Below are positions 1-8,173 of a stretch of 64,000 bases of DNA, piece by piece. Numbering within the stretch: the stretch's first letter is position 1; the number at the start of each line of letters is the position of its first letter. The notes beneath the pieces are model-generated. The model had not been told where the DNA came from and made no database searches. It saw only the letters and a program-made list of their open reading frames with translations. The position numbers were made by a program, and so were the translations under genes. Source of the stretch: Thermoflavifilum sp. (lineage in GTDB: Bacteria > Bacteroidota > Bacteroidia > Chitinophagales > Chitinophagaceae); assembly GCF_014961315.1 (NCBI RefSeq), contig NZ_CP063141.1, positions 2,170,001-2,234,000 on the forward strand, given 5' to 3'.

Positions 1-2
1 GC

Positions 3-998
3 AGAATTTTTCGGATTTCAATTTTTGGGGAATCACATGGCCCGGGAGTGGGCGTTGTTATAGACGGCTGTCCGGCTGGTATTCCACTGGTTGTGGATGA
101 TTTTCTCCCGGATATTGCCCGGCGCAAGCCAGGCGCCAGAGGCACCACGCCCCGTCAGGAGGCTGATTTGCCCATCATTCAATCTGGTGTTTTTCAACAA
201 CACACCACAGGGTCGCCAATCACCATCTGGTTTGAAAATCAAAATATCCGATCGGCTGATTATGAAAAGCAGCGTGATGTGCCTCGCCCCGGGCATGCCG
301 ATTTTGTAGCGCGTGTCAAGTATGGAGGGTATGAGGACTATCGAGGGGGTGGGCATTTCAGCGGCCGGCTCACTTTGCCACTCGTAGCTGCAGGCGTAAT
401 TGCCAAAAAAATCCTTCAGTCGGGTGATTCACCGGTCGATATTCAAGCACGCATCTTAGAAATTGGCGGTGAAACAGACCTGGATAAAGGACTTGAGAAA
501 GCCATTGCTGCCAAAGATTCCATCGGTGGGATTGTGGAATGTACAGCCACCGGATTACCCATAGGACTTGGTGAGCCTTTTTTTGATTCCGTAGAATCGT
601 TACTCGCTCACGCCGTGTTTTCCATTCCAGCCGTGAAAGGAATTGAATTTGGAGCTGGATTTCGAGCAGCACGCATGTTTGGAAGTGAACACAATGATGC
701 CCTGATCGATACCCTTGGCAAAACCGCAACCAATCATGCAGGTGGAGTTGTTGGCGGTATTACCAACGGCAATCCCCTGATTTTTCGTGTGGTGGTGAAA
801 CCCACATCTTCCACTCCCAAGACCCAGCACACCCTGAACTTGCGTACCGGTGAAATAGAGCCCTTTCAGGTTAAAGGTCGGCATGATCTATGCATTGCTT
901 TACGAGTCCCGGTGGTGCTGGAAGCCGTAACAGCCATTGTTCTGGCCGATCTGATGTTAATCGCCCAGCAACGTCCTACACGATACCCCGGGGTTTAA
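3..998 (+). CDS. aroC: Chorismate synthase, 5' end cut by the window edge
   Basis: Converts 5-enolpyruvylshikimate-3-phosphate to chorismate, the last shared step of aromatic amino acid synthesis, using reduced FMN. Reading from base 3 gives RIFRISIFGESHGPGVGVVI, the conserved N-terminal FGESHG signature of the family, so only about five residues are missing and the GTG at 48 is not the start. Later family landmarks are GGGHFSGRLT near residue 115 and the C-terminal region with RHDLCIALRVP and VVLEAVTAIVLAD. The visible 331 residues agree with a family length of about 330-360. The frame is intact to the TAA at 996. The identification is secure. Confidence 0.96.
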   Translation, partial: RIFRISIFGESHGPGVGVVIDGCPAGIPLVVDDFLPDIARRKPGARGTTPRQEADLPIIQSGVFQQHTTGSPITIWFENQNIRSADYEKQRDVPRPGHADFVARVKYGGYEDYRGGGHFSGRLTLPLVAAGVIAKKILQSGDSPVDIQARILEIGGETDLDKGLEKAIAAKDSIGGIVECTATGLPIGLGEPFFDSVESLLAHAVFSIPAVKGIEFGAGFRAARMFGSEHNDALIDTLGKTATNHAGGVVGGITNGNPLIFRVVVKPTSSTPKTQHTLNLRTGEIEPFQVKGRHDLCIALRVPVVLEAVTAIVLADLMLIAQQRPTRYPGV

Positions 999-1192
999 TG
1001 AATAACTATGCCATAGCATAGTGAATAAGATAATTCGTTTGCGGTTTCGTTTTCTGGAACGCTATGGGGTTCTCTTTTTGTTTTCCTCATCAGACGGATG
1101 TTTTTACATGATTGGCTTCTGGCACAGTTGTTGTCTTTTTCATAGTAGTTTTCAATTCGTTTCAACATTATTTCACTAAAAACCGATGTACT

Positions 1193-1777
1193 ATGAAAAG
1201 GAATTTGCAATTGCTGGCCTTGTTGATGGCAGGATGTGGAATGGCTACCCTGTCGCATGCTCAGGTAAATGTAGGTGTACAGGCAGCCACCCAGGCTGCT
1301 ACTCATGTAGCTGTTCCAGCTACCCAATCCGTCACGCATGAAGCCACGCAAGCGGCTACGCAGGCTGCCCGCTCAACCGTTCAGGCCGCTCAGAGTACAA
1401 CCACAGCGTTAAATGGAAATGCAGCTACGGCCATTTCGGCCTCGGGTGGCGTAGCATCCAACGGTTTGAACACGGCTGCGCAGGCCGAGGCTAAACAGAG
1501 CACACAGGTCAATGCCTCTTCACACGCCCTGTTGAAGCATGAAAGAAAAATGGCACGCCGGGCTGCTCGTGAAGCCCATAGGGCAGCCAGAAACACCGAA
1601 AAGGCCGCCAGCAACACGCAGGTATCGGCTTCCGGTTCCGCACAGGGCGAGACTAAAGCTCATGCTTCTGCTATCCAGACCCAGCAACAGGGCCAGGCTC
1701 AGGTTCAGGCTACTACAGGCCACAACGAGGTGAAGGCCTCGGGTCAGACCACGATTCATGGTAGCGTTCATCAGTAA
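1193..1777 (+). CDS. Secreted low-complexity Ala/Gln/Thr-rich protein
   Basis: A 194-residue protein starting at ATG 1193 (MKRNLQLLALLMAGCGMATL), with a signal peptide probably cut after SHA-Q near residue 24. The mature part is almost entirely Ala, Gln, Thr, Ser and Asn, with irregular AATQAAT- and QAAQS-like repeats. A basic central patch (residues about 110-135, HERKMARRAAREAHRAARNT) interrupts an otherwise uncharged chain. I do not recognise a family. The composition suggests an unstructured or helical periplasmic or surface protein. A strong terminator follows directly, so it is probably expressed as its own transcript. That it is a real gene is supported by the signal peptide and the terminator. 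Confidence 0.75.
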   Translation: MKRNLQLLALLMAGCGMATLSHAQVNVGVQAATQAATHVAVPATQSVTHEATQAATQAARSTVQAAQSTTTALNGNAATAISASGGVASNGLNTAAQAEAKQSTQVNASSHALLKHERKMARRAAREAHRAARNTEKAASNTQVSASGSAQGETKAHASAIQTQQQGQAQVQATTGHNEVKASGQTTIHGSVHQ

Positions 1778-1788
1778 GTCTTTTCCTC

Positions 1789-1832
1789 ACAGGATCGGGA
1801 ATCCATTTCCACTTCCCGATCCTGTTTTATTT
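1789..1832 (+). terminator. Rho-independent terminator
   Basis: A perfect 13-bp stem (1789-1801 ACAGGATCGGGAA, 1813-1825 TTCCCGATCCTGT) with an 11-nt loop is followed by TTTATTT. It lies 12 nt after the stop of the Ala/Gln-rich gene and before the next + strand gene, so it separates the two transcripts. Confidence 0.9.
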
Positions 1833-1851
1833 CCATTAAAATTTGTTTTTT

Positions 1852-2688
1852 ATGAACAAATGGATACACCCCCTATTGCTTGTATCATGCATGTGTTCAA
1901 CGCTGGCATATGCACAAACGAAGGATTCTGCCTCTGCCGTGCAGTTGCATGCGGGCATCACCTATCTTTCGCAATTTACTTATGGTGGGCGACGAGATAC
2001 TACATCCATGCCATACTGGATGCCTTCCCTCACGCTCACATCAAAACCTGGATTTTTTCTCAGCGTGCTGGCCTATTTACATGCAGATAAGCAAAGAAAA
2101 TCCTGGGAAGGTATGAGTCTTACTCCGGGATACGTATGGCATCCGTTTAAGCAATTTGCCATTGTGCTTTCTTACAGTCAGTACTGGATGGATACTTCAC
2201 AGGCTACTTTGCTTTCAGCACTTAAAGGTATTGGCGATATCAATTTCATGCACACCGTACCCCATTTTGAAACTTCACTGGAAACGAGCTATGTCATCAG
2301 CAGGGATACGCACGACTGGCTTAATCAGCTTCAGATAGGCGTGCCCTTCACGTTGCTTCATCAACCCGTAATCATACTCAAACCTGTCGTGGCGCTGGAT
2401 GCGGGCACACAGACTTTTTACAAAACCTATTATACCAAAACACTTCAGCAATCGTCTCTGGTTCCAGATCTGCCCTTACAGGAAATCTCTCAACAACAAC
2501 AAAAAGCAGTAAAATCATATCAATTATTATCCGTCGAATTGCATGTTCCTTTATCCGTAAAGTTTTCCCGCTGGGAAGCTTCATGCACCCCTTACTGGAT
2601 TTTACCGACCCATACGCCGGGCTTTACCCATCGAGAATCGGCGTCTTACTTCTTTTTCACTGCACAGCTCATGTATCATTTTCAGTGA
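1852..2688 (+). CDS. Secreted protein, probable outer-membrane or periplasmic beta protein
   Basis: A 278-residue protein; ATG 1852 gives MNKWIHPLLLVSCMCSTLAY and a signal peptide ending at AYA-Q. The mature chain alternates short aromatic-rich strands (YLSQFTYGGRR, FFLSVLAYLHAD, FAIVLSYSQYW) and ends in FFFTAQLMYHFQ, which resembles the strand pattern and aromatic end of small outer-membrane beta-barrels. No catalytic motif is visible and I cannot name the family. It lies between a strong terminator and a convergent small gene, so it is probably monocistronic. Confidence 0.75.
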   Translation: MNKWIHPLLLVSCMCSTLAYAQTKDSASAVQLHAGITYLSQFTYGGRRDTTSMPYWMPSLTLTSKPGFFLSVLAYLHADKQRKSWEGMSLTPGYVWHPFKQFAIVLSYSQYWMDTSQATLLSALKGIGDINFMHTVPHFETSLETSYVISRDTHDWLNQLQIGVPFTLLHQPVIILKPVVALDAGTQTFYKTYYTKTLQQSSLVPDLPLQEISQQQQKAVKSYQLLSVELHVPLSVKFSRWEASCTPYWILPTHTPGFTHRESASYFFFTAQLMYHFQ

Positions 2689-2705
2689 GGAATTGTTCCA
2701 GGTAA

Positions 2706-2739
2706 GAAAAAAGCCTGCACGGCAGATGGCCATGCAGGC
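2706..2739 (-). terminator. Terminator of the minus-strand small secreted gene
   Basis: On the minus strand, GCCTGCA/TGCAGGC (2733-2739 with 2713-2719) forms a 7-bp stem followed by a T-run (A's at 2707-2712). It sits just after the stop of the 75-residue gene and 18 nt beyond the stop of the convergent + gene, so it may serve both. Confidence 0.7.
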
Positions 2740-2750
2740 CTGGCTGCTCA

Positions 2751-2978
2751 TCAGTTACCCGGTGGTGTGGTGCTGCCGGTATCCACCTGGATGCTCGGTG
2801 TATCCGTTTTTGCTCCGGAAGTGTCCGTTTCCGAAGAATCGGATCGAGCAGGAACCGTGTCGGCCACGATTGCGTGGGATGAGGTTCGCGATGCATGCAT
2901 GGTAGGACCGGGGCGGAAGGCCATCAAAGTGAGGCCTGCGGCGGCAAATAGCATAGCCACCATTGTGAGCTTTCTCAT
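2751..2978 (-). CDS. Small secreted protein of unknown function
   Basis: A 75-residue protein beginning MRKLTMVAMLFAAAGLTLMA, a clear signal peptide. The remaining ~50 residues are rich in Ser, Thr, Asp and Pro and look disordered (SDSSETDTSGAKTDTPS). A minus-strand terminator follows directly, which supports a real gene. No family is recognised. Small tails of this kind are common in Bacteroidota and no function can be given. Confidence 0.6.
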   Translation of the reverse strand: MRKLTMVAMLFAAAGLTLMAFRPGPTMHASRTSSHAIVADTVPARSDSSETDTSGAKTDTPSIQVDTGSTTPPGN

Positions 2979-3120
2979 AGCATAAAGTTTTTTAGTGAAA
3001 CCATTGACAATTCAATAACAAACATCATTCCTGAATGCCGTGCATGGGATGAGGTAATTAAAATTTATCAGCACATTGAAAAATGAATATTTCATCGACC
3101 TGTCAAATAAATGTTAAATC

Positions 3121-3151
3121 AAATAAAAGATAAAAAAGTCTTTTTTTATTT
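3121..3151 (+). promoter_or_regulatory. Probable Rrf2 operator, copy 1
   Basis: AATAAAAGATAAAAAAGT (3122-3139), flanked as AAATAAAA...TTTTTATTT, forms an AT-rich imperfect palindrome. The same 18-mer with one change recurs at 3632-3649 in front of the next gene. It overlaps the expected -33 region of the promoter whose -7 element is at 3164-3171, so a bound repressor would block transcription of its own gene. This is inference from position and repetition. Confidence 0.6.
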
Positions 3152-3163
3152 GATGTTGTTATT

Positions 3164-3171
3164 TATTTTTG
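3164..3171 (+). promoter_or_regulatory. Bacteroidota -7 element for the rrf2 gene
   Basis: TATTTTTG matches the TAnnTTTG -7 consensus of Bacteroidota and lies 16 nt before the ATG at 3188. No clear TTG occurs at the -33 spacing; that position is occupied by the operator-like repeat. Confidence 0.45.
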
Positions 3172-3187
3172 CCCTAAATCAGGTGAC

Positions 3188-3619
3188 ATGATATTTTCTA
3201 AAAGTTGTGAATATGCCATTCGAGCTGTTATCTTCATAGCCCATCAGAGCAGGAATGGAAAAAAGGTGAGCATTCGAGAAGTGGCGAAGGGCATTGATTC
3301 ACCGGTGCATTTTATTGCGAAGATCCTTCAGTTTTTAAGTAAAAGGAATATCATTCAATCGACAAAAGGTCCGAACGGAGGCTTTTATCTGGATAAAAGA
3401 GCGATGAAGCAAACACTTGAAGATGTGGTGATTGCCATGGACGGTGCAGAAGTATTTGAAGGTTGTGCACTTGGACTAAGGTATTGTTCGGAAGCGAGGC
3501 CATGCCCGCTGCATGAAGATTTCAAGCAGATAAGAGCATCTATTCGCGAATCATTGCAATCTATCACGATAGGTCAATTTGCGGAAGAAGATGCAATAAA
3601 GCCTGTATTGAAGAGATAA
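3188..3619 (+). CDS. Rrf2-family transcriptional regulator with three cysteines
   Basis: 143 residues. The N-terminal winged helix (IFSKSCEYAIRAVIFIAHQS, then SIREVAKGI and GGFYLDKRA) is typical of Rrf2 proteins. Residues about 93-107 hold CALGLRYCSEARPC, the three-cysteine loop that binds an iron-sulfur cluster in NsrR and IscR, so the protein can be expected to sense nitric oxide or cluster status. It heads a run of genes for di-iron and DUF2249 proteins, which fits an NsrR-like role. The same AT-rich motif precedes this gene and the next, suggesting self-regulation and control of the downstream genes. NsrR versus another Rrf2 type cannot be settled from sequence alone. Confidence 0.88.
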   Translation: MIFSKSCEYAIRAVIFIAHQSRNGKKVSIREVAKGIDSPVHFIAKILQFLSKRNIIQSTKGPNGGFYLDKRAMKQTLEDVVIAMDGAEVFEGCALGLRYCSEARPCPLHEDFKQIRASIRESLQSITIGQFAEEDAIKPVLKR

Positions 3620-3631
3620 AATTTTTATTCT

Positions 3632-3661
3632 AATAAAAGATAAAAAGGTATTTTGTTATTT
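3632..3661 (+). promoter_or_regulatory. Probable Rrf2 operator, copy 2
   Basis: AATAAAAGATAAAAAGGT at 3632-3649 repeats the motif at 3122-3139 with one mismatch, and the following TTTTGTTATTTATTT also resembles the sequence after copy 1. It ends 16 nt before the ATG of the membrane protein gene, placing it over the promoter core. Confidence 0.6.
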
Positions 3662-3665
3662 ATTT

Positions 3666-4178
3666 ATGGAACAGGTTACATCCCCGCATCGGATAATTTT
3701 ATCAAAAGAGTTACATCGTACTGCTGCAGAGTATGTCGTGGTGTGTATAAGCTTTATATGGCTTGGATTCTTTTCGGCCATCAGCTTCATGGAAGCGCCC
3801 GTAAAATTTCGAGCTCCCCATCTTAGTCTGTCTACAGGCGTTGAAGTGGGCAGGATTGTGTTTCATACCTCACAACTTGTGCAGTGGATATTTTGTGTAG
3901 GCTTATTGTTCAGTATGTGGCGGGCGGGCAGGTTGTTCAGCAGATTATGGAAGTGGTGTGGAGCTTTAATAGCCATCATGCTATTAGAATCTTTCTGGTT
4001 GTTCCCTGTGCTCGATGGACAGGCCCGGCAAGTGATACAGGGACATGTATTACCGATGACGGCCATGCACTGGCTATTTGTAGGTTTTGAACTCGTGAAA
4101 ATTCCCTGTCTTTTTTTCATCGGTTGGAGGACCATGAAAGGCTTTTCTTTTTCACATGCATATATGGTTTCACATTAA
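3666..4178 (+). CDS. Four-helix integral membrane protein of the NO-stress island
   Basis: 170 residues with four hydrophobic segments (about 23-45, 72-88, 96-115, 133-150). The second part of helix 1 and the loop (SAISFMEAPVKFRAPHLSLS) recall small DUF4149/TMEM205-like membrane proteins, but the match is loose. The operator-like repeat directly upstream and the position between the Rrf2 regulator and the Ric-type repair gene suggest induction by the same signal. Function unknown; a role in handling nitric oxide or metal traffic would be speculation. Confidence 0.75.
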   Translation: MEQVTSPHRIILSKELHRTAAEYVVVCISFIWLGFFSAISFMEAPVKFRAPHLSLSTGVEVGRIVFHTSQLVQWIFCVGLLFSMWRAGRLFSRLWKWCGALIAIMLLESFWLFPVLDGQARQVIQGHVLPMTAMHWLFVGFELVKIPCLFFIGWRTMKGFSFSHAYMVSH

Positions 4179-4184
4179 AATTCA

Positions 4185-5150
4185 ATGTTTATGGCACACA
4201 CGCATCAATTGGATGTTACGCAAATTCCTCCCAAGCTAAAGCATCCAACCATTTTTCAGCACTTTGATGAGCTGAAAGAGGGTGATAGCTTTACCATCTT
4301 GAATGATCACGATCCCAAGCCGCTGTACTATCAGTTACTGGCAGAGCGTGGAGATACGTTTACCTGGGAATACAAACAACAGGGTCCGCAGTGGTGGGAA
4401 GTGGAAATCGGTAAAAAAAAACTTCATGAACCACTGACTGTAGGAGCTATAGCAGCAAGTGATCAGCGCAAGGCCAATGTGTTTCTGAAAATGGGTATTG
4501 ATTTCTGCTGCCATGGTAACAAAACACTCGATGAAGCCTGTCGAGATGCCCATTTGAATCCTGATGAGGTAAGGAAAGCGTTGAAGGAAGTGGAGCGTTT
4601 GCCGGAAGACAGGCTTCATCGTTTTCATGAATGGGAATTAGATTTTCTGTGTGATTACATTGTTAACGTTCATCACAGGTATGTCAGCGAAGTATCGCCG
4701 GTTTTACGTGAATTAAGTGAGAAAGTTGCGTTGCGGCATGGCAATAATCATCCAGAACTGCTCTCCATCTCTCAGCATGTGGCTGCCCTGACTTCAGAAA
4801 TGCTTTCGCATCAAATCAAAGAAGAGCGGATACTTTTTCCTTTCATTAAAGAAATGGTTAAAAGCGCAAGCGAGCATAAACCATTTCAACATCCGCCTTT
4901 TGGAACAATTGAAAATCCCGTGCAAATGATGATGATGGATCATGACGAAACCGCAAAGCTCATGAAAGCTATTCATGATGCATCGAACGGATATCAGGTC
5001 CCGGAAGACGGTTGCGAAAGCTATCGATTACTATACCAGAAACTCGATGAATTCGAAAATGATTTGTATCAGCATATTCATCTGGAAAACAATATTTTAT
5101 TTCCAAAGGCAGTGGAGATGGAAAAGCAAAATGGTGTGATTGTAGAATGA
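4185..5150 (+). CDS. Iron-sulfur cluster repair di-iron protein with N-terminal DUF2249 domain
   Basis: Member of the Ric family (YtfE/ScdA/DnrN), cytoplasmic di-iron proteins that repair clusters damaged by nitric oxide or oxidants. Order of parts: DUF2249 domain (residues about 15-85, LKEGDSFTILNDHDPKPLYY), ScdA-N/DUF542 domain with the diagnostic GIDFCCHGNKTL (about 105-117), then a hemerythrin-like four-helix bundle with the metal ligands in HHRYVSE, HQIKEERILFPF, DHDET and HIHLENNILFP. The extra DUF2249 explains the length of 321 residues against about 220-240 for plain Ric proteins. ATG 4191 is an equally possible start. It lies 6 nt after the membrane protein, so the two are probably cotranscribed. 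Confidence 0.93.
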   Translation: MFMAHTHQLDVTQIPPKLKHPTIFQHFDELKEGDSFTILNDHDPKPLYYQLLAERGDTFTWEYKQQGPQWWEVEIGKKKLHEPLTVGAIAASDQRKANVFLKMGIDFCCHGNKTLDEACRDAHLNPDEVRKALKEVERLPEDRLHRFHEWELDFLCDYIVNVHHRYVSEVSPVLRELSEKVALRHGNNHPELLSISQHVAALTSEMLSHQIKEERILFPFIKEMVKSASEHKPFQHPPFGTIENPVQMMMMDHDETAKLMKAIHDASNGYQVPEDGCESYRLLYQKLDEFENDLYQHIHLENNILFPKAVEMEKQNGVIVE

Positions 5151-5215
5151 ATACGACCGGTTAAATATTGAGAAGAATGACGTAACTTAGAGGATAGCTG
5201 CTAAAAAGTAAATCC

Positions 5216-5692
5216 ATGAAAAAGAAACTTCTTGTGCACAGGGATGGTACGATGGCTTCACTAGGCAAGGATCATCATTATGATTTGATGTTTTGCTGGC
5301 GCATTAAACAGGGCATCAAGAAACGGGTAGATACACGACGTTTGTTTCAATACGTTCAGTATTTCTGGTTTCATCATTTGCGTGAGCATTTGAGTGAAGA
5401 AGAAAATCTGTTATTCGGTCGGGTGCAGGACGATTTTTGTAAAAGAGGATATCAGGAACACAACCAGATTCGCCGGCAGATTCGCAAAATCTTCTATCAT
5501 GAATCTCAACAACCTGGAGCATATTTGAAATTAGTTGATTTGCTTACTGCACATATTCATTTTGAAGAAGATGTGTTGTTTCCTCATTTAGAAAACATAT
5601 TGCCCGCGCGCTTTCTTGCTGAAGTAAGCCATCCCATAGCAGCCCTCCACGAGCAGTCTGTTCAAGATGATTATGCTGATGTATTCTGGTGA
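5216..5692 (+). CDS. Hemerythrin-like (HHE) domain protein
   Basis: 158 residues. Two helical hairpins carry iron-ligand patterns: FWFHHLREHLSEEENLLF (about residues 50-67) and LLTAHIHFEEDVLFPHLE (about 108-125), the usual H...HxxxE spacing of hemerythrin-like bundles. It probably binds a di-iron centre and O2 or NO. It follows the Ric gene after 65 nt and precedes the DUF2249 protein, which supports a common role in nitrosative or oxidative stress. The exact ligand is unknown. Confidence 0.85.
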   Translation: MKKKLLVHRDGTMASLGKDHHYDLMFCWRIKQGIKKRVDTRRLFQYVQYFWFHHLREHLSEEENLLFGRVQDDFCKRGYQEHNQIRRQIRKIFYHESQQPGAYLKLVDLLTAHIHFEEDVLFPHLENILPARFLAEVSHPIAALHEQSVQDDYADVFW

Positions 5693-5723
5693 TGAATTTC
5701 AAAACTTATGAAAAATAGCCGCT

Positions 5724-6566
5724 ATGGTTGTGCATGCAAAAACGCGTATAGCATCTATCATCCGGGAAAAACCGCAGGCCATTGAGGTAATTGCAAGTCT
5801 GGCTCCGCCACTGGAGAAATTAAAAAATCCTTTGTTGCGAAAAATGTTTGCTTCTCGTGTAACGGTAGCAGATGCTGCAGCCATGGGTGGTTGTACGATC
5901 GAAGCATTTCGAGATGCGCTGGAAAAAATGGGTTTTCAATGGATGGAGCAGGAGATGCAGCCTGAGACTCAAACGTCGGATCAGCCCGACTGGCTTACGC
6001 ATGCCGATGCATCGCAGATTGAAACAATGGATGTGCGCCAGTCTCTGCAGCAGGGAAAAGATCCATTGCAGGATATTTTAAAAGCCTACGAAAACATTCA
6101 ACCAGGCGCCATATTATGTATCATCAATAGTTTTGAACCGGTACCGCTCATCCAGCTATTAGGTAAGAAAGGAGCCAGAAGCTACACGCTGGAGAAAGCA
6201 TCCGATCTGTTTTATACCTATTTTCAGAAACCTACGACGGATGAAGCTTTTAGGGTGAATGAAGACGATGAGGCTCCGGCAGTTATTTACTGTAATCAAC
6301 AGAAATGGGAAGCCTTGTTGCAGCAATATCCCGAAAGCAAACGCAGGTTTCTGGACGTACGCGCACTGGAAATGCCCCAGCCGATGCAGACCATACTGGC
6401 TGCATTGCCTGAGCTGGCTCCCGGACAGGCTTTGCTGGTGCAACACAAGCGTGTGCCGGTATATTTACTGGAGGAATTGCATGATGCACATTATCGCACG
6501 TATATCTATAAAACTTCTGAAACTGAGGTATGGTTGCTTATCGTGCAAATAGCTGAAAATGGCTGA
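5724..6566 (+). CDS. DUF1858 plus tandem DUF2249 domain protein
   Basis: 280 residues. The N-terminal ~70 residues (TRIASIIREKPQAIEVIASL through VADAAAMGGCTIEAFRDAL) match the DUF1858 helical domain. Two DUF2249 units follow: one at about 100-165 (MDVRQSLQQGKDPLQDILKA, GAILCIINSFEPVPLIQLL) and a second, more divergent one at about 205-278 (LDVRALEMPQPMQTILAALP, GQALLVQHKRVPVYLLEELH). DUF2249 also occurs in the Ric-type gene upstream. The biochemical role is not established; association with nitrogen-oxide metabolism is common. Its end overlaps the next gene by 8 nt, indicating translational coupling. Confidence 0.85.
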   Translation: MVVHAKTRIASIIREKPQAIEVIASLAPPLEKLKNPLLRKMFASRVTVADAAAMGGCTIEAFRDALEKMGFQWMEQEMQPETQTSDQPDWLTHADASQIETMDVRQSLQQGKDPLQDILKAYENIQPGAILCIINSFEPVPLIQLLGKKGARSYTLEKASDLFYTYFQKPTTDEAFRVNEDDEAPAVIYCNQQKWEALLQQYPESKRRFLDVRALEMPQPMQTILAALPELAPGQALLVQHKRVPVYLLEELHDAHYRTYIYKTSETEVWLLIVQIAENG

Positions 6567-7854
6567 TCTCCAGATTGGGAAAGCACCTGAGAATTATGCC
6601 GTACTGCCTTTTTATGCAGGGGCTGCTTTTTTTCTGTTGTGCACGGGTATAACCCTGCCATGGGTGGTGTCCGAACTACATGGGTATTATGCCATGCCGC
6701 ATATCGTGGCCTTGGTTCACATGTTTACGGTAGGATGGGCGAGTATGGTCATGATGGGCGCCACCTATCAGTTGTTGCCGGTAATCCTTGAACAGGATTT
6801 GTTCAGCAGCAGGTTGTCGTTGTTTAGTTTTAGTTGTTTATTCGTAGGCGCCGTTTTGCTAATCACTGCATTCTGGTGGTTCCACTCAGGCTGGCCGATG
6901 CTTACCGGGGGAGGCCTGATCTGGATAGCCAGTGTGGCTTATCTGATCAATGTAGCCGGCACAGGTGGTCGCTGCGATCAACATCATGTACAAAAATGTT
7001 TCATGGTTTCGGCGGCGTGCTGGTTTGTATTGACAACCTCACTCGGCTTATGGACGGCTTTTCAATTTGTACATCCCACAGGCAAACCGGTTTCCGATCT
7101 TTTGAAGATTCATGCGCATGTGGGTGTGGCGGGCTGGTTTTTGCAGTTGATCTCGGGTGTGAGCAGTAAGCTGATTCCTATGTTTTTATTAGGCAAATCA
7201 AAAAAAGAAGGTTTACTGCGCAGAGCCTTTGTCTTGCAGAATGCGGGTTTGCTATTCTTTCTTGTTCAGGCTTATATCCAGGGCATAGGTATGCTCACCT
7301 GGCTTGCAGCAGCGATTGTGCTTTCGGGCATCATGTTTCAAATGGCCTATCTGTACGATGCATTCCGGCATCGCGTACGTAAGCCGCTGGATCTGCAGAT
7401 GAAACATAGCTTGCTGGCATTTGCTTTCCTGCTGCTGGCCATATTAAGTATTCCTGTGGTGTACCGGTTCGATCATCAGTGGAGCATAGTTTATGGCATG
7501 CTGTTGCTGATGGGATGGGTGAGCAGCCTGATTTTAGGGCAAACCTTCAAAACATTGCCTTTCATTGTTTGGAATGCACGCTATAAGCAATGGAACGGTA
7601 AGTTTAAGATTCCCTTGCCGCGTCAGCTGTATGCCGAATGGGCTTTGCAATGGCAGTTCAGGTTATATGTAATCGCTTTATGGTTGTTGTTTGCAGGTGT
7701 TTTGTTGCACATACCGATGATCGCATTCGCGGGCAGCTTATGCTGGCTGGGTATGGCGTTGTGCTATGTCTGGAACGTAATCAAGATATTGTTTCACCGT
7801 GTACAAATTCCCGAACATGTTAGAGCTGTCTATACAGGATCCACACTTCAATGA
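6559..7854 (+). CDS. Heme-copper oxidase subunit I-like / NnrS-like membrane protein
   Basis: 431 residues with about twelve hydrophobic segments. Histidines within or next to helices (LVHMFTVGWASMVMMGATYQ near 54-73; LLKIHAHVGVAGWFLQLISG near 182-201) resemble the heme-ligand pattern of the CcoN/NorB family and NnrS proteins. The usual copper-ligand HH pair is not evident, so it may be a heme protein without oxidase activity. Gene order (Rrf2, Ric, hemerythrin, DUF2249) suggests a role in nitric oxide handling. It overlaps both neighbours. Family placement is moderate, substrate unknown. Confidence 0.7.
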   Translation: MADLQIGKAPENYAVLPFYAGAAFFLLCTGITLPWVVSELHGYYAMPHIVALVHMFTVGWASMVMMGATYQLLPVILEQDLFSSRLSLFSFSCLFVGAVLLITAFWWFHSGWPMLTGGGLIWIASVAYLINVAGTGGRCDQHHVQKCFMVSAACWFVLTTSLGLWTAFQFVHPTGKPVSDLLKIHAHVGVAGWFLQLISGVSSKLIPMFLLGKSKKEGLLRRAFVLQNAGLLFFLVQAYIQGIGMLTWLAAAIVLSGIMFQMAYLYDAFRHRVRKPLDLQMKHSLLAFAFLLLAILSIPVVYRFDHQWSIVYGMLLLMGWVSSLILGQTFKTLPFIVWNARYKQWNGKFKIPLPRQLYAEWALQWQFRLYVIALWLLFAGVLLHIPMIAFAGSLCWLGMALCYVWNVIKILFHRVQIPEHVRAVYTGSTLQ

Positions 7855-8158
7855 AAAGATGCAGGTCGTAGAGGCCTTGCATCAGGTCATCGATCCGGAG
7901 TTGTTTGTGAATATCATCGACCTGGGACTGGTGTATGATATAGCCTTTCCTGCAGATAACAGGCTGGTCATTACCATGACGCTATCCACGCCGCATTGTC
8001 CGCTGGGTGAAGCCATCGAGGCCGGCATACATCATGTGCTGGAGCCTTTGTTTCCCGATAAAACGATTGAGGTGAATATCGTCTGGGAGCCTCCATGGGA
8101 TTTCAGCATGATGACCGCAGAAGGGCGCAGGCAGTTAGGGATTGAAGAAGATGAATAG
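7817..8158 (+). CDS. DUF59/MIP18-family metal-sulfur cluster assembly protein
   Basis: 113 residues from ATG 7817 (a GTG at 7799 is possible but longer than the family). The motif VIDPELFVNIIDLGLVYDIA (about 16-35) and LSTPHCPLGEAIEAGI, with the conserved Cys, are diagnostic for the DUF59/PaaD/SufT family, which helps to mature iron-sulfur proteins. The start overlaps the preceding membrane-protein gene by 38 nt, so it is the last gene of the NO/cluster-stress operon. It fits a theme of cluster repair together with the Ric protein. Confidence 0.88.
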   Translation: MLELSIQDPHFNEKMQVVEALHQVIDPELFVNIIDLGLVYDIAFPADNRLVITMTLSTPHCPLGEAIEAGIHHVLEPLFPDKTIEVNIVWEPPWDFSMMTAEGRRQLGIEEDE

Positions 8159-8173
8159 TTGTTTATACGCAGC

